From a virus: a stretch of 38,389 bases of DNA. Below, one piece after another: positions 25,900-35,139 of this stretch. The notes below the pieces were generated by a model, which had not been told where the DNA came from, ran no database searches, and worked only from the letters and a program-made list of their open reading frames with translations. The DNA lies in IMG/VR virus record IMGVR_UViG_3300027721_000035, positions 1 to 38,389 of that record; one strand, 5' to 3'. Numbering within the stretch: position 1 is the stretch's first letter; each line of letters begins with the position of its first letter. The position numbers and the translations under genes were made by a program.

Positions 25900-26823
25900 T
25901 TAACTTTTTGAATTAATACTTTCTGTTTGAACTTGTGACGCTGCAACCTGAATTATTTGAGGGTCTTTTATTACAACTCCTGAATATAACAATATTCTTG
26001 TTATAACATTTGTTTGTTCTGAAATCATTAATTCAAATTGTTGTGAAGTATTTGGATTATATATATATGTATAAGATGGTGCTGTTGTAGTAAAGTTCCA
26101 TATAACATCCTTTGGTTTACGAACATAAGAAACCGATATACCTGTAACTATTTCTTTTGGATATACATATATTTTATTCTCTTCATATATATATATAGGA
26201 TATTTTTTTGTAGGCTTTGTTAAAGGCGATTGAGTTATATACAATAAATTATTCCTTTGTTCTTTTTGCACTTCAATTTCGCCGTTATATATAACCGTAC
26301 CTAATCTATAAAAATCATTAGCGGTTACTGTAATAAGTATATTAAATACGGTTGTTGGTATTGCTGTTAATGTTAAAGTATTCCCTGCTGTAGAATAAAC
26401 AGAAGGACTTTGCAATACCCCATTAAAATAAACTTTTACTACGCCGTTCTGTATTTGCGCTTGCGTTAATGACGTTAATATATAATTTGACTTTCCAATA
26501 ACTGTTTGAAATACAGGTTCAGAATATATTGCTGAGCCTGACGAAGTAGGTAACGCCCATTCACTAGTCGCCGTTAAAGAGCAATTATTTATAGTTTTAA
26601 ATACAGCTATTTGCTCATCTAGGTTTTTAATCCTATCAGCATATTCACTATCATTATCTTGAACCCTTAATTGTTGATTAAGATTTTCAAAATAATTTTC
26701 AAATATCTCAAGCTGTACTTGAGTTGCTATTTTATTAAACTCATCAGGGGTCATATAACCTCTCTGTTCTTTATTAAGTATTAATAAAACTGTCTTGTAA
26801 ACTGTATCTACGTTTATTGCCAC
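25900..26823 (-). CDS. Neck/ring-like virion protein with Ig-like insertion (307 aa, GTG start)
   Basis: The N-terminal helical segment (VYKTVLLILNKEQRGYMTPDEFNKIATQVQLEIFENYF) followed by a heptad-like helix resembles neck adaptor proteins in marine podoviruses. Residues about 98-165 form a small beta sandwich (VVKVYFNGVLQSPSVYS, NTLTLTAIPTTVFNILITVTAND) of the type inserted in many phage structural proteins. The C-terminal half has strands KYPIYIYEENKIYVYPKEI and ISVSYVRKPKDVIWNF, typical of this ring protein group. The start is GTG (26823-26821): no ATG lies upstream in frame near it and the family begins with this MAINVDTVYK stretch. It lies 7 bases before the next gene and follows a hairpin. 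Confidence 0.7.
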   Translation of the reverse strand: MAINVDTVYKTVLLILNKEQRGYMTPDEFNKIATQVQLEIFENYFENLNQQLRVQDNDSEYADRIKNLDEQIAVFKTINNCSLTATSEWALPTSSGSAIYSEPVFQTVIGKSNYILTSLTQAQIQNGVVKVYFNGVLQSPSVYSTAGNTLTLTAIPTTVFNILITVTANDFYRLGTVIYNGEIEVQKEQRNNLLYITQSPLTKPTKKYPIYIYEENKIYVYPKEIVTGISVSYVRKPKDVIWNFTTTAPSYTYIYNPNTSQQFELMISEQTNVITRILLYSGVVIKDPQIIQVAASQVQTESINSKS

Positions 26824-26847
26824 CTTGCTTATTTTATTATAATATTA

Positions 26848-26871
26848 AGGCGGTAACCAAAGCCACCGCCT
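26848..26871 (-). promoter_or_regulatory. Intercistronic hairpin before the GTG-started ring protein
   Basis: Perfect 7-bp GC-rich inverted repeat AGGCGGT (26848-26854) and ACCGCCT (26865-26871) with a 10-nt loop, in an otherwise nearly GC-free intergenic stretch. In the minus-strand transcript it lies 18 nt after the 283-aa gene stop and about 25 nt before the GTG start. The following bases (TTAATATTATAATAAAAT) are A/T-rich but not a U run, so it may be a weak terminator, an mRNA end-protector or a processing site rather than a full terminator. Confidence 0.55.
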
Positions 26872-26889
26872 ATATATTAATATTACGTA

Positions 26890-27741
26890 TTATTTTAATT
26901 TTTTCTCTATAGACTTAAAGACTTCTATACCTTCATCTGTTTTGAAAAATGCCGCCATAGCTGAATACGGATTTTCATCAAAAGGCACTGTCATTAACTT
27001 TCTATTATTTTCGCTCCAATGGAATGTTCTATTGTCTTGTGATAATGTTATAATGTTTGCTTCAACAGCTCTAATAGCTATATTTCTAAGTTGTATATTA
27101 TCATCATTTGCTAATTCTATAAATAAAGAAGGATTGTTTCTTGCTAATAATAACAAATCTCTTTTTATTTCCTTAGAACTCATTTTATTCACTCTAGATC
27201 CAACTTCTACTCTAACAATGGATTCCGCTTGATCAATATCCATCTCTAAAGCAGCATTTAATGCCATCACCTCTAGCTCAATATCTTCTAATTCATCCTC
27301 AGCTTCCAATGTTGGATCAAATTCCATATATTTAGTATTTAACCCAGGGTGGTAAATTGATAATAATTTTTGAAGGCTCTGTTTTTCTTTTGGCACATTT
27401 AATATGCCGTTGTCAAATATAATATGACCTAAGGTAACTGATCCTTTCTGTTGCGACACTAATGGAGAATTTTGATTAGTCGCATATCTTAATTCCTCTT
27501 GTTCTCCTGTTTCTTTATTAAACCATAATAAAGGATACCTTAATGAGTGTCTACTTTGTAAAGTATAAGTTAAAGGAGAATAATCGTCAGCTATAACATA
27601 AGTTCTGTCCTTTATTACCCAAGTATCTTTTAATGATTTTTGTTTTGTTTCTTTAGGTACAATTGTTTCTTCTACAGTAATTGTATCTATATCAAATTCA
27701 TTTGATTCTAATTCTTTTTTTGTTGTTTGTTTTGTTGCCAT
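26890..27741 (-). CDS. Unknown protein following the capsid gene (283 aa)
   Basis: Unrecognised by function, but the sequence has motifs I associate with genes following the major capsid gene in uncultured marine podoviruses: KDRTYVIADDYSPLTYTLQS, then LRYPLLWFNKETG, ELRYATNQNSP and GILNVPKEKQSLQKLLS. An acidic helix (EAEDELEDIELEVMALNAAL) follows, then helices with VNKMSSKEIKRDLLLLARNN and a C-terminal segment with NIAIRAVEAN and WSENNRKLMTVP. The N-terminal 40 residues are Thr/Lys/Glu-rich and probably disordered. It has no membrane segment. It may be a neck completion or virion-associated regulatory protein; the order MCP, this gene, ring proteins is the only hint. It is flanked on both sides by hairpins, suggesting separately tuned expression. 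Confidence 0.62.
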   Translation of the reverse strand: MATKQTTKKELESNEFDIDTITVEETIVPKETKQKSLKDTWVIKDRTYVIADDYSPLTYTLQSRHSLRYPLLWFNKETGEQEELRYATNQNSPLVSQQKGSVTLGHIIFDNGILNVPKEKQSLQKLLSIYHPGLNTKYMEFDPTLEAEDELEDIELEVMALNAALEMDIDQAESIVRVEVGSRVNKMSSKEIKRDLLLLARNNPSLFIELANDDNIQLRNIAIRAVEANIITLSQDNRTFHWSENNRKLMTVPFDENPYSAMAAFFKTDEGIEVFKSIEKKLK

Positions 27742-27771
27742 AATATAATATAATTTAATAAATTTTTAAAA

Positions 27772-27813
27772 GGTAATAATTACCCCCGTAAATTCAACGA
27801 GGGTAATATTACC
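27772..27813 (-). terminator. Hairpin region after the major capsid gene with alternating GGTAAT/ATTACC half-sites
   Basis: Immediately after the capsid stop codon (27821). The main stem pairs ATTACCC (27779-27785) with GGGTAAT (27801-27807), extends across one mismatch by CGT/ACG (27787-27789/27797-27799) and closes with a 7-nt loop. On the minus strand it is followed by TATTACCTTTTAAAAATT, a partial U tract. The region also holds two palindromes, GGTAATAATTACC (27772-27784) and GGTAATATTACC (27802-27813), that compete with the main stem. Most likely a partial terminator lowering read-through after the capsid gene, as T7 Tphi does after gene 10. Confidence 0.65.
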
Positions 27814-27820
27814 ATGATTG

Positions 27821-29284
27821 TTATGCAGAAGCAGTAAATAACACAAAGTTATTAGCTCCTTGAGTAACTAAACATCTTTCAGATAAGAAGTGTACTTGCA
27901 TTGCATCAAGATCAGAAGTGTAAGCGCCTCCAACAGATCCAGTAATCCAAGATTTCATTCTTCTATCGTCAGCTTGATTAGCTCTATAACGAACGTGTAA
28001 GAATGGTCTACGGATATTAGTACCTAATTGTTGGTCATATACAGTTGATGTACCAGCAGGAACAAGTAATCCATCAATAGATGAAGTATTCATACCTCCG
28101 CGAGTAGACGCGTCATTTAAATATTTCCAGTCAGTTTTGTAGAAATCATAAGATCCACGACGGAAACCAGAGAATCCTAAGTTCAATGCCATTTGCTCAG
28201 AGTTTTCAAATAAACCATAAGCAACACCTCCCGCTGCACCAGCAGATAAAGAAGCAAGCATATCGTCAAAGTCAAGTGAAGTTGCACGGTTTAAGAATAA
28301 CATGTTCTCTTCAATAGCTCCTTGAGTATCTAATCCTTTTAAGATTGAATCAAAATCATTAAGCCCTGAAGCAGCCGTAAAATTATTTACAATATTACCT
28401 CTTTCTCTAACTGCAGAGAAAAGACCTTGAGTACCTTTGTAAGTTACCCCAGTAGCAGGAGTTAAAGTTGATACACCTGAACTAGCAGCTGACAACTCTC
28501 CTTCAATTACACTCATTTCTAAGTAATCTTCAAAACGCAATCTTGTTTCAGATTCTGCTTTCAAATACCATAGGTATCCTGACGCTCCATCTTCAGTAGC
28601 AACTTCTACCCATCCAATTTGCGCAGTATCAGATCCATTGATTTCATATTTTTCTCTAACAATAATTGGTGAATTACTGTATTGAGTAAATGAAGGAGTA
28701 ACTGATTTTAAACTAGTGTCGCTTGAACCTTTTATAAATTCAGAACCATAAACAAATATTTTAAGATTTGTATTAGAAGCGCTCCATACTACTGCTCCAG
28801 AAAACAAACTAGCTTGTGTATAAGGGTAAACTGTAAGAGTAGCTGTAGTACCTACCGTAGTTGAAGCATTAACAAGAACTTTTAACTCTTGTCCAGTAGT
28901 AGGATTCATAACTACTAAAGTTTGACCTGGAGATACAACATTTTGAACAAAGTTAATACCAGTTCCGCCAACTGTAAATGTTAAAGTAGTTGCAGTAGCT
29001 GAAGTTACATTGTTATAAGCAATATGCAATCTGTTTTGTTCAGACCAAACAACTTGGTCAGAAGACATAGGCATTTCAGCCCCTACCATACGTAAGAAAC
29101 CAGATAAAGTTCTGTTGCCATAACGCTCAATTTCTTGCTCGTAAATTTCTGGTAAATATTGTTGTGCAAAGTCGTTTTGACCATTTGTAAAATTTAAATA
29201 GTTTGTTTCTAACGCTTGCTGTTTTTGTGACGGTTTAATAGAACCAAAGTTAGTTCCAGTAACCGAGTTAATCATGTTTGACAT
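27821..29284 (-). CDS. Major capsid protein (487 aa)
   Basis: Predicted HK97-fold shell protein. The call rests on order (terminase, portal, acidic scaffold, then this gene), length, composition and recognisable segments: EIYEQEIERYGNRTLSGFLR, PMSSDQVVWSEQNRLHIAY near the N-terminus, a beta-rich insert (residues about 95-170, Thr/Val-rich), the segment SPIIVREKYEINGSDTAQIG, and the C-terminal VHFLSERCLVTQGANNFVLF, which recalls crAss-like and marine podovirus capsids. There is no N-terminal protease-type delta domain longer than about 20 residues, in keeping with a separate scaffold. Its codons look GC-richer than those of neighbours, as expected for the most abundant virion protein. The start is preceded by AAAAATTAAACGATT and has no Shine-Dalgarno site. 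Confidence 0.85.
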   Translation of the reverse strand: MSNMINSVTGTNFGSIKPSQKQQALETNYLNFTNGQNDFAQQYLPEIYEQEIERYGNRTLSGFLRMVGAEMPMSSDQVVWSEQNRLHIAYNNVTSATATTLTFTVGGTGINFVQNVVSPGQTLVVMNPTTGQELKVLVNASTTVGTTATLTVYPYTQASLFSGAVVWSASNTNLKIFVYGSEFIKGSSDTSLKSVTPSFTQYSNSPIIVREKYEINGSDTAQIGWVEVATEDGASGYLWYLKAESETRLRFEDYLEMSVIEGELSAASSGVSTLTPATGVTYKGTQGLFSAVRERGNIVNNFTAASGLNDFDSILKGLDTQGAIEENMLFLNRATSLDFDDMLASLSAGAAGGVAYGLFENSEQMALNLGFSGFRRGSYDFYKTDWKYLNDASTRGGMNTSSIDGLLVPAGTSTVYDQQLGTNIRRPFLHVRYRANQADDRRMKSWITGSVGGAYTSDLDAMQVHFLSERCLVTQGANNFVLFTASA

Positions 29285-29304
29285 AATCGTTTAATTTTTA
29301 ATTG

Positions 29305-30477
29305 TTAAAATTTTTTTGTTTGGATCCTTAATTTTGTGGAATCCTGGCCACTTATAGATTTGACTCTAAATCCATTAATGAATGGCTCACTAGCGGTTCT
29401 AGGAGCATCCATGCTTGGATTTTTGGAATTACTAACTACTTGTTTAACAGCGTCAGCTTTTCCTTGTTCATAAAAATGAGCAGCTATTTTGTCAGCATTC
29501 ATTGCTGAATACAAAGCCTTATGATAACCCGGTATATCCGTTACATTGCCTTCTTTATCTAGAAACTTTCCGACGAAGGTTTGTATATTTGATTGAGTTT
29601 CGGCAACTTGATTTGGATTCTGAACATTGTATCTAAATCTTTTTTCACCTAAGTTGTATTCAAAACCTTTGAATTCATTGTTAAAAAGATTAGACGTTTG
29701 TTTTTTAAACGCATCTTGTTGTTGAGCCACTTTGTTTTGCTCGTTATTATATCTGTTAAAAAAATCAACAGCTTTTTGTTGTTCCGCATTAACCCCAGGT
29801 CTTGCCTTGATTTCTGCGTAATATTTTTTCTTTGCTTCCTCTAAAAAGGTTTTCGCTTTAGAAATCTCATCTTTAAATGCTAACTTCTTCAGTTTAATTT
29901 CTCTTTCATCGTCAATGTCTTCGTCAAAGAAGAACTTGTCTTCTAATAGGAATTCTACTTCTTCCGCATCTAAATGAGGTTTGGTATTCTTATAGTATTC
30001 TTTTAATAGAGCAACATTATTTACATTTGAATAATCCGCATTCAATCTAACATAGTCTTCAATAGTTCCACCAGTCTCTTCCATAAAAGAAACTAACTTC
30101 TCTATATTTTCTGGCAGTTCTACATTGTTCTTTGTTTGATCTTGAGTATGAAATTGCAGCTCTTCTTTAATATCTGCAACTTCTTGTTTTATTTCTTGTT
30201 CGAAGATTTCTTCAATAACATCTTCAGCGGCCCCTTGGTTTCCTTCGACCACTTCTTGCAATCCCAATTCGGGCTGTTTATTGCGTAACATGCTTTCATC
30301 TGTGCTTTGCTCTTGAACGGCATCTATTTCTTCTTTAGGTATTACTACTTTTATTGGCTCTTCTTGCTTCTGCGTCAAATCAACCTTAATAGGTTCATCT
30401 GTTTTGTTTAGTTTTCTTGGCGAAGGTTTCTTTGCTTTTATTTTAAATTCCCCCTCTTGTTTTACTTGTTCTGACAT
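29305..30477 (-). CDS. Capsid assembly scaffold-like protein (390 aa)
   Basis: Highly charged, mostly helical and low in aromatic residues, encoded between portal and capsid genes, the standard scaffold position. The N-terminus is basic (FKIKAKKPSPRKLNK) with a repeated PIKVDL/PIKVVI element; residues 40-130 are Glu/Gln-rich and probably disordered. Then comes a helical body with EFLLEDKFFFDEDIDDEREI, KLAFKDEISKAKTFLEEAKK and FNRYNNEQNKVAQQQDAFKK, and a C-terminal part including FLDKEGNVTDIPGYHKALYS and a basic end (KLRIQTKKF) suited to binding the shell's interior. It starts 30 bases after the portal gene. No protease motif is seen, so the scaffold is probably released or cleaved by another agent. 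Function is inferred from position and composition. Confidence 0.75.
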   Translation of the reverse strand: MSEQVKQEGEFKIKAKKPSPRKLNKTDEPIKVDLTQKQEEPIKVVIPKEEIDAVQEQSTDESMLRNKQPELGLQEVVEGNQGAAEDVIEEIFEQEIKQEVADIKEELQFHTQDQTKNNVELPENIEKLVSFMEETGGTIEDYVRLNADYSNVNNVALLKEYYKNTKPHLDAEEVEFLLEDKFFFDEDIDDEREIKLKKLAFKDEISKAKTFLEEAKKKYYAEIKARPGVNAEQQKAVDFFNRYNNEQNKVAQQQDAFKKQTSNLFNNEFKGFEYNLGEKRFRYNVQNPNQVAETQSNIQTFVGKFLDKEGNVTDIPGYHKALYSAMNADKIAAHFYEQGKADAVKQVVSNSKNPSMDAPRTASEPFINGFRVKSISGQDSTKLRIQTKKF

Positions 30478-30507
30478 AATATGATAATATAAAATTGGTT
30501 AATAAGT

Positions 30508-32916
30508 TTATTCCATTTGCAACATACCACCTAAATCATTCATTAAATTTTCTGCGCTATTCTGAAAGTCTTTTGGTAAAGAATCATTCTTGCGTTGGTC
30601 TATTAATTCAGACTGTTGTGTTGCTTGTATCTTTGTTCTCTCATCTTTTCTATCTTCTAGTTGATTGAACTTAGTTGTTTCTGCTTGAACCTTTAATTGT
30701 GCTAATTGCATATCATAATTAAATTGTTCCGCCATTAATTGTTTTTTAATTTGAGCTTCTGTTTGTAATCTTTGAATCTCAAATTGTGATTTTGCTTGTT
30801 CAACATTAATTGCTTCTTGCGTTAATGCTTGTTGCTTTTGAACCTCAAACATTGCTGCTTTCTCTGCGTTTTGCGAATTAGCATCTGCTTGTGCCTGTAT
30901 GTTTGCTAATTGTTGTTGTTGTACTTGCTCTAGTTTCTTTTTTCTTTTTAGCTTCAATAATTGATTCGCTAATTTAAGATTTCTAACCTGTCTTATATCA
31001 ATAGCATCTTCTAAATCAATTCCTCCATTTTGTAAAGACACTTGTATGTTTTGTTCTAATTGCGCTTTCTCTTCTTCGTCTGGTTCAATCTCTAAGAAGA
31101 TACCAAAGTCATGTAAATTTAAGCTTTCAATTTCTTTTAAAACTTCAACATTATAAGTTGATATACTTTGCTTTAATGAATTTGCGGTTAAAGGATTACT
31201 TAAACAATCGGCCACTCGCAATGATATATTCTCACATATTCTCGTGGTTAAATATATACTTGCATCTTTTATATGACGGGTTGCTACATTAGAAGCATTC
31301 GCTGCTATTTTCTGTAATCCTACTAAAGCATTAGAATCTGGTTTACTACCATCAACAGCTTCATTAAGACCTGTAACATCTCTAATCATTTGCAAATAAT
31401 ACTGATAAGTTTGTATTAAACTTTGTATCTTGCCTTGTCCACTTGATGTTGTTAATTCTTGTATAGGAACCTTACCTCTGTTTATTTCTCCGTCTTGAGT
31501 TAAGGATCTACCTACGATGCTACCAGTTTGGAAATACATATTCAATGCTTCCGCTGGATTGTATTTTGTGCCGTTGCCCAAATCAACCTCCATCAAACCA
31601 TCAACATCTAAGAATACCCCATCAGGTACTACCCTAGACATAACTTGTTGAAGTTTTAAATGTGTTAATTGAATCATGTCCGCAAAAGAAATACACTTAG
31701 TAACAATTGAATCAATTCTTCCTTTGTACATTCTAGGCGCAGCAATAGTATAATTCATTTTAACTTTAGTAGTATCTGCTTGAGGACGAGTCATATCATT
31801 AGATAACTTCCACTCTAACATCATATTAGTGCCTATAATTTTAGCCCCTGTATATAACACCTCTATTGTTCTTGATACCCTTTCAAAATTATCATTTGGC
31901 GGTGGATTAAAAGAATCTGTTTTTTCAATTACCTTCTCTAATCCATTCTCATTATTTTTTATTTTGAATACTTGATTCATATAAGTCTTATACTCAAAAT
32001 ATAATACTTGCACTGTATTCTCATCATAGTTTCCCCATCCCTGAATATATTGTCTATTACCGGGCATTTGTTGTATCTTAAGAAGTTCTTCTTCTGATAT
32101 ATATGGGAATTCTTTTTTTAACTCTGGTATTGTAACCGCTTTCACTTCTCCAACATAATATATGTCTTCAAAGTTAGGATCTTCTGTATATGAATAAACT
32201 AAATAAGCAGGATCTACATAATCAAATACAATCCCCTCTGATTTATTAAACGATGTTTTAGTCGCCGCAATACCAATAGTTGTTAAATCATAGTTAAGTC
32301 TTTTTCTAGTAAGATCATACTTATTAGTTTTTAACACGGTATTTATAGCTTCTTCTTCAGCAATCTCAATAGATTGTTTATAAGAAAGTTGCATGTGCAA
32401 CTCTAATTCCTCTTGTGTTGCTGGTAAATCCTCAGCAGGTATATTTGATTTTGATATATTAGTTCCAGTCTTTTGTAATACGTCCTGGATTATTGGTTGG
32501 TTAACCATATCAAATTGTAATGAAGAAGCATAATCCATTTTCTTTTTAAGAGATTCCGGATCCTGAGCAAATGCTTTTACATCATAGGTTTTTTTAGAAA
32601 TTCCATTAGCAACTATATCAACAAACTTTGATAATATAGGTACTGGTGTCCAATCTAAATTCAAATAGGATAAATCACCATTTATTGATAATTCATCTTT
32701 ATATTTTTGTACGGATTGCTCTCCTCTTGCGTAAAGTCTTAATCTATTAAAATTATTCCAATGTGTTAAATATCTATTACCGCTAGTCCTCCCTTGATTA
32801 AACCATTCTTGTTCTATGGCACGAGACACCTGTAATCCATATTCTTCAGAAGCCTTAGTAGCATCATCTACAACCTGACTAGGGAAAGTGCTATTTGGAT
32901 TTGTGTATATATTCAT
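30508..32916 (-). CDS. Portal protein (802 aa)
   Basis: Predicted dodecameric head vertex channel through which DNA is packaged and ejected. It lies directly after large terminase (stop and start abut as TAAATG) and before the scaffold. The N-terminal 350 residues fit a portal clip/wing (RLRLYARGEQSVQKYK, DWTPVPILSKFVDIVANGI, SKKTYDVKAFAQDPESLKKK), and TGLNEAVDG with ANASNVATRHIKDASIYLTT matches the stem/wing helices. The C-terminal 140 residues (from about 656) are a Gln/Lys/Ala-rich long helix (KLEQVQQQQLANIQAQADAN, AQIKKQLMAEQFNYDMQL), comparable to the barrel of P22-type portals. No nuclease or protease fusion. The leader is a TAA-adjacent ATG, so translation is probably coupled to terminase. 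Confidence 0.85.
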   Translation of the reverse strand: MNIYTNPNSTFPSQVVDDATKASEEYGLQVSRAIEQEWFNQGRTSGNRYLTHWNNFNRLRLYARGEQSVQKYKDELSINGDLSYLNLDWTPVPILSKFVDIVANGISKKTYDVKAFAQDPESLKKKMDYASSLQFDMVNQPIIQDVLQKTGTNISKSNIPAEDLPATQEELELHMQLSYKQSIEIAEEEAINTVLKTNKYDLTRKRLNYDLTTIGIAATKTSFNKSEGIVFDYVDPAYLVYSYTEDPNFEDIYYVGEVKAVTIPELKKEFPYISEEELLKIQQMPGNRQYIQGWGNYDENTVQVLYFEYKTYMNQVFKIKNNENGLEKVIEKTDSFNPPPNDNFERVSRTIEVLYTGAKIIGTNMMLEWKLSNDMTRPQADTTKVKMNYTIAAPRMYKGRIDSIVTKCISFADMIQLTHLKLQQVMSRVVPDGVFLDVDGLMEVDLGNGTKYNPAEALNMYFQTGSIVGRSLTQDGEINRGKVPIQELTTSSGQGKIQSLIQTYQYYLQMIRDVTGLNEAVDGSKPDSNALVGLQKIAANASNVATRHIKDASIYLTTRICENISLRVADCLSNPLTANSLKQSISTYNVEVLKEIESLNLHDFGIFLEIEPDEEEKAQLEQNIQVSLQNGGIDLEDAIDIRQVRNLKLANQLLKLKRKKKLEQVQQQQLANIQAQADANSQNAEKAAMFEVQKQQALTQEAINVEQAKSQFEIQRLQTEAQIKKQLMAEQFNYDMQLAQLKVQAETTKFNQLEDRKDERTKIQATQQSELIDQRKNDSLPKDFQNSAENLMNDLGGMLQME

Positions 32917-35139
32917 TTACTTAATAATTTTTGATGTAGTTCCTTGATTATTATATTTCTTAAAACCTAAAGGGACAGACACTATTTCTCTTTTTTCAGT
33001 TGGCATATATTTATTTCTATTACAAGCCATTATTGCTAATCCTGAACTAATAGAAGCATCATGATTAGTTCTTTTATTTATATCAAATCTTGCCCAATCT
33101 TCCAATGTATCTTGAAAATACATTGTTCCATAACCCATTTCATTTAAACCTACATATTCTTCTATATAAGTTTCTATAGCCGCAGCGTGTGCTTGTATTA
33201 TATCTTGAGATGAGTTTGGTATTCCTCCTATTTCTCTTTCTGTTGCAGATAGTTTATTAAATACTCTATCTGGTCTATTCATTGAGAATCCTCTATAACC
33301 TCTTCTTTTAAAATGATATAATAATCTTGGTTTATTATTCTCTGCTAATATCGGCATACCATAAAATATACACGCCATAAGCACATCTTCAAAAAAGATC
33401 TCAGCTGTTTGAGGCCTTGATATATATTGTAAAAAGAATGTATTAGATGGAGCATCTTCCATTGAAAATTTAGTTAATCCATGTAAAGCTCCTTTAGATC
33501 CTTTACCATCTGTCGTTCCTGATATGTCATAAGGGTCACAACCAAATGCGCCAATATGCTCATTACCAGGATATTTCATACTATTCTTTAATATTGTATT
33601 ATTTTGTAAATGATAAGGAGGAATCCATGACACTAAAAATCTGCCATCTTTGTTTGGATAAAATATTACTTTGGTATCTTGTATACCACCTTCCCATTGA
33701 AAATTACCTCTTGTTAATATATTAGTATTCCTTAGATCATTATTATAATCAATTTGCTCATATATTTTTGTAAGGTTAAATAAAGATTGTTTCGTTTCAT
33801 CTCTAAAAGCGTGTTGTTCCGTTCTTGGAAATTGTCTATAATATTCATTTAATGCATCAGAGTCAGACTTTAAGCCATCAACCTCGTTCTGCCAGTGTTC
33901 AATAACACCATAATCTATTTCGTTTCCGTCAATTCCTTTGATTGAGGTTTTTGGAGTATCGAAGACAGGTATCCCATAAGTATCAATGAATCCCTCGTAC
34001 GACCATTCCATAGGTATGAACAAACTATATAATCCTGAGCTAGTCTGTCCATTGCGGTTTCTTTTCGTAATATCTGAGGCATAATATAATTTTTTAAAAT
34101 TGTCTCCTCCTTTATCTAAAGCATTTGACGTTGAACCCATCATACACTTACCAATAATTCTACTACCTAATCTTAAGCAGGTTTTGGTAACTCTCCAGTT
34201 GTTTAATATATTATCAGGTCTTAACCATTTACCACTTTCATCATGAACTAGTAATTTAAGCTTTTCACCATCATAGGAGTTATCTCCTGTATTCTTCCAA
34301 TCTATTGTTGTGTCAAGACCTTCTAGTTCTTCAAGATTTTCTTGACTATCTAATTTTCTTCTTGTAAACTTTGAGGCAGGTACTCTATAAGCAAGTTCTG
34401 TTTTCGGTCTATCCATACCATCTTGTATGGGTTTAAAGAAGAAAGGATAATTAAGAGAGATTGGAACAACTTTGTCGGTAAACATTGTTTTAGCGTCTGC
34501 TCCGGCTTTTGATAAAATTCCAAACCTTGAATCACTTGATATAGTGGCTTGATTAACTAATTCAGCGGATGACATAAAAGAAAACCCGGAACGTCTATTC
34601 TTTAAATAACACATTCCATAACATCTTGGATCTGCTTTACAAGCTTCCCAAAATATAAAAAATAATCTATTTGATTCTCTAAAATCAGGTGCTCCAACAT
34701 CTATCTTGCTCCATTGCAAGTACATATAGTGCGTACCCGTTATATATGTAGGTATTCCATTATTGTAAAATGAGAAACCTTCTTCTCTACGTTTAAATTC
34801 ATGATCAACATAATCATACCATCTTTCTTTAAAAGTGTCTGGATATTTATTCCAATCAAATACACTCTTTATTTTTTCAAGTTCTTTTGGTATTTTTAAT
34901 TGCTCCCAATACTGTTCTTCTTTCTTTGGTGCTCTTTTAAATGATTCATCAATTAACGGCAAAGCAATCCTTAAGTTCTGTATCTCGTATATTTCTCCAA
35001 TCTTACCTGTTTTGCTTATAATAATTACATCGTGTTCTTTATTATAACCATATTTCCATTTATTATATCGGTTTTGTTGCTTGATTACCGATTGTTTAAT
35101 GTAGTCAGGTAATACTTTATAAAGTGTTTGCTCGTACAT
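32917..35139 (-). CDS. terL: Terminase large subunit (packaging ATPase/nuclease, 740 aa)
   Basis: DNA-packaging motor docking on the portal. ATPase landmarks: an ITGTHYMYLQW segment (133-143), a Walker A-like loop at 180-188 (KNRRSGFSF) where the classical GKT/GKS is replaced, Walker B LLVHDE (296-301) with catalytic Glu301, and a coupling-type motif MMGSTSNALDKGG (333-345). A C-terminal RNase H-like nuclease begins around FGCDPYD (Asp535), followed by GTTDGKGSKG; later acidic residues are present but I cannot assign them. Length is above the 450-650 aa of many terminases; an N-terminal extension of about 125 residues may explain it. It overlaps the preceding gene by one base and abuts the portal gene. 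Confidence 0.87.
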   Translation of the reverse strand: MYEQTLYKVLPDYIKQSVIKQQNRYNKWKYGYNKEHDVIIISKTGKIGEIYEIQNLRIALPLIDESFKRAPKKEEQYWEQLKIPKELEKIKSVFDWNKYPDTFKERWYDYVDHEFKRREEGFSFYNNGIPTYITGTHYMYLQWSKIDVGAPDFRESNRLFFIFWEACKADPRCYGMCYLKNRRSGFSFMSSAELVNQATISSDSRFGILSKAGADAKTMFTDKVVPISLNYPFFFKPIQDGMDRPKTELAYRVPASKFTRRKLDSQENLEELEGLDTTIDWKNTGDNSYDGEKLKLLVHDESGKWLRPDNILNNWRVTKTCLRLGSRIIGKCMMGSTSNALDKGGDNFKKLYYASDITKRNRNGQTSSGLYSLFIPMEWSYEGFIDTYGIPVFDTPKTSIKGIDGNEIDYGVIEHWQNEVDGLKSDSDALNEYYRQFPRTEQHAFRDETKQSLFNLTKIYEQIDYNNDLRNTNILTRGNFQWEGGIQDTKVIFYPNKDGRFLVSWIPPYHLQNNTILKNSMKYPGNEHIGAFGCDPYDISGTTDGKGSKGALHGLTKFSMEDAPSNTFFLQYISRPQTAEIFFEDVLMACIFYGMPILAENNKPRLLYHFKRRGYRGFSMNRPDRVFNKLSATEREIGGIPNSSQDIIQAHAAAIETYIEEYVGLNEMGYGTMYFQDTLEDWARFDINKRTNHDASISSGLAIMACNRNKYMPTEKREIVSVPLGFKKYNNQGTTSKIIK

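Noticed and set aside
27741-27770. ATAATATAATATAATTT-type runs as an origin or repeat array
   Set aside because: Same A/T-rich leader appears before many starts; no iteron periodicity.
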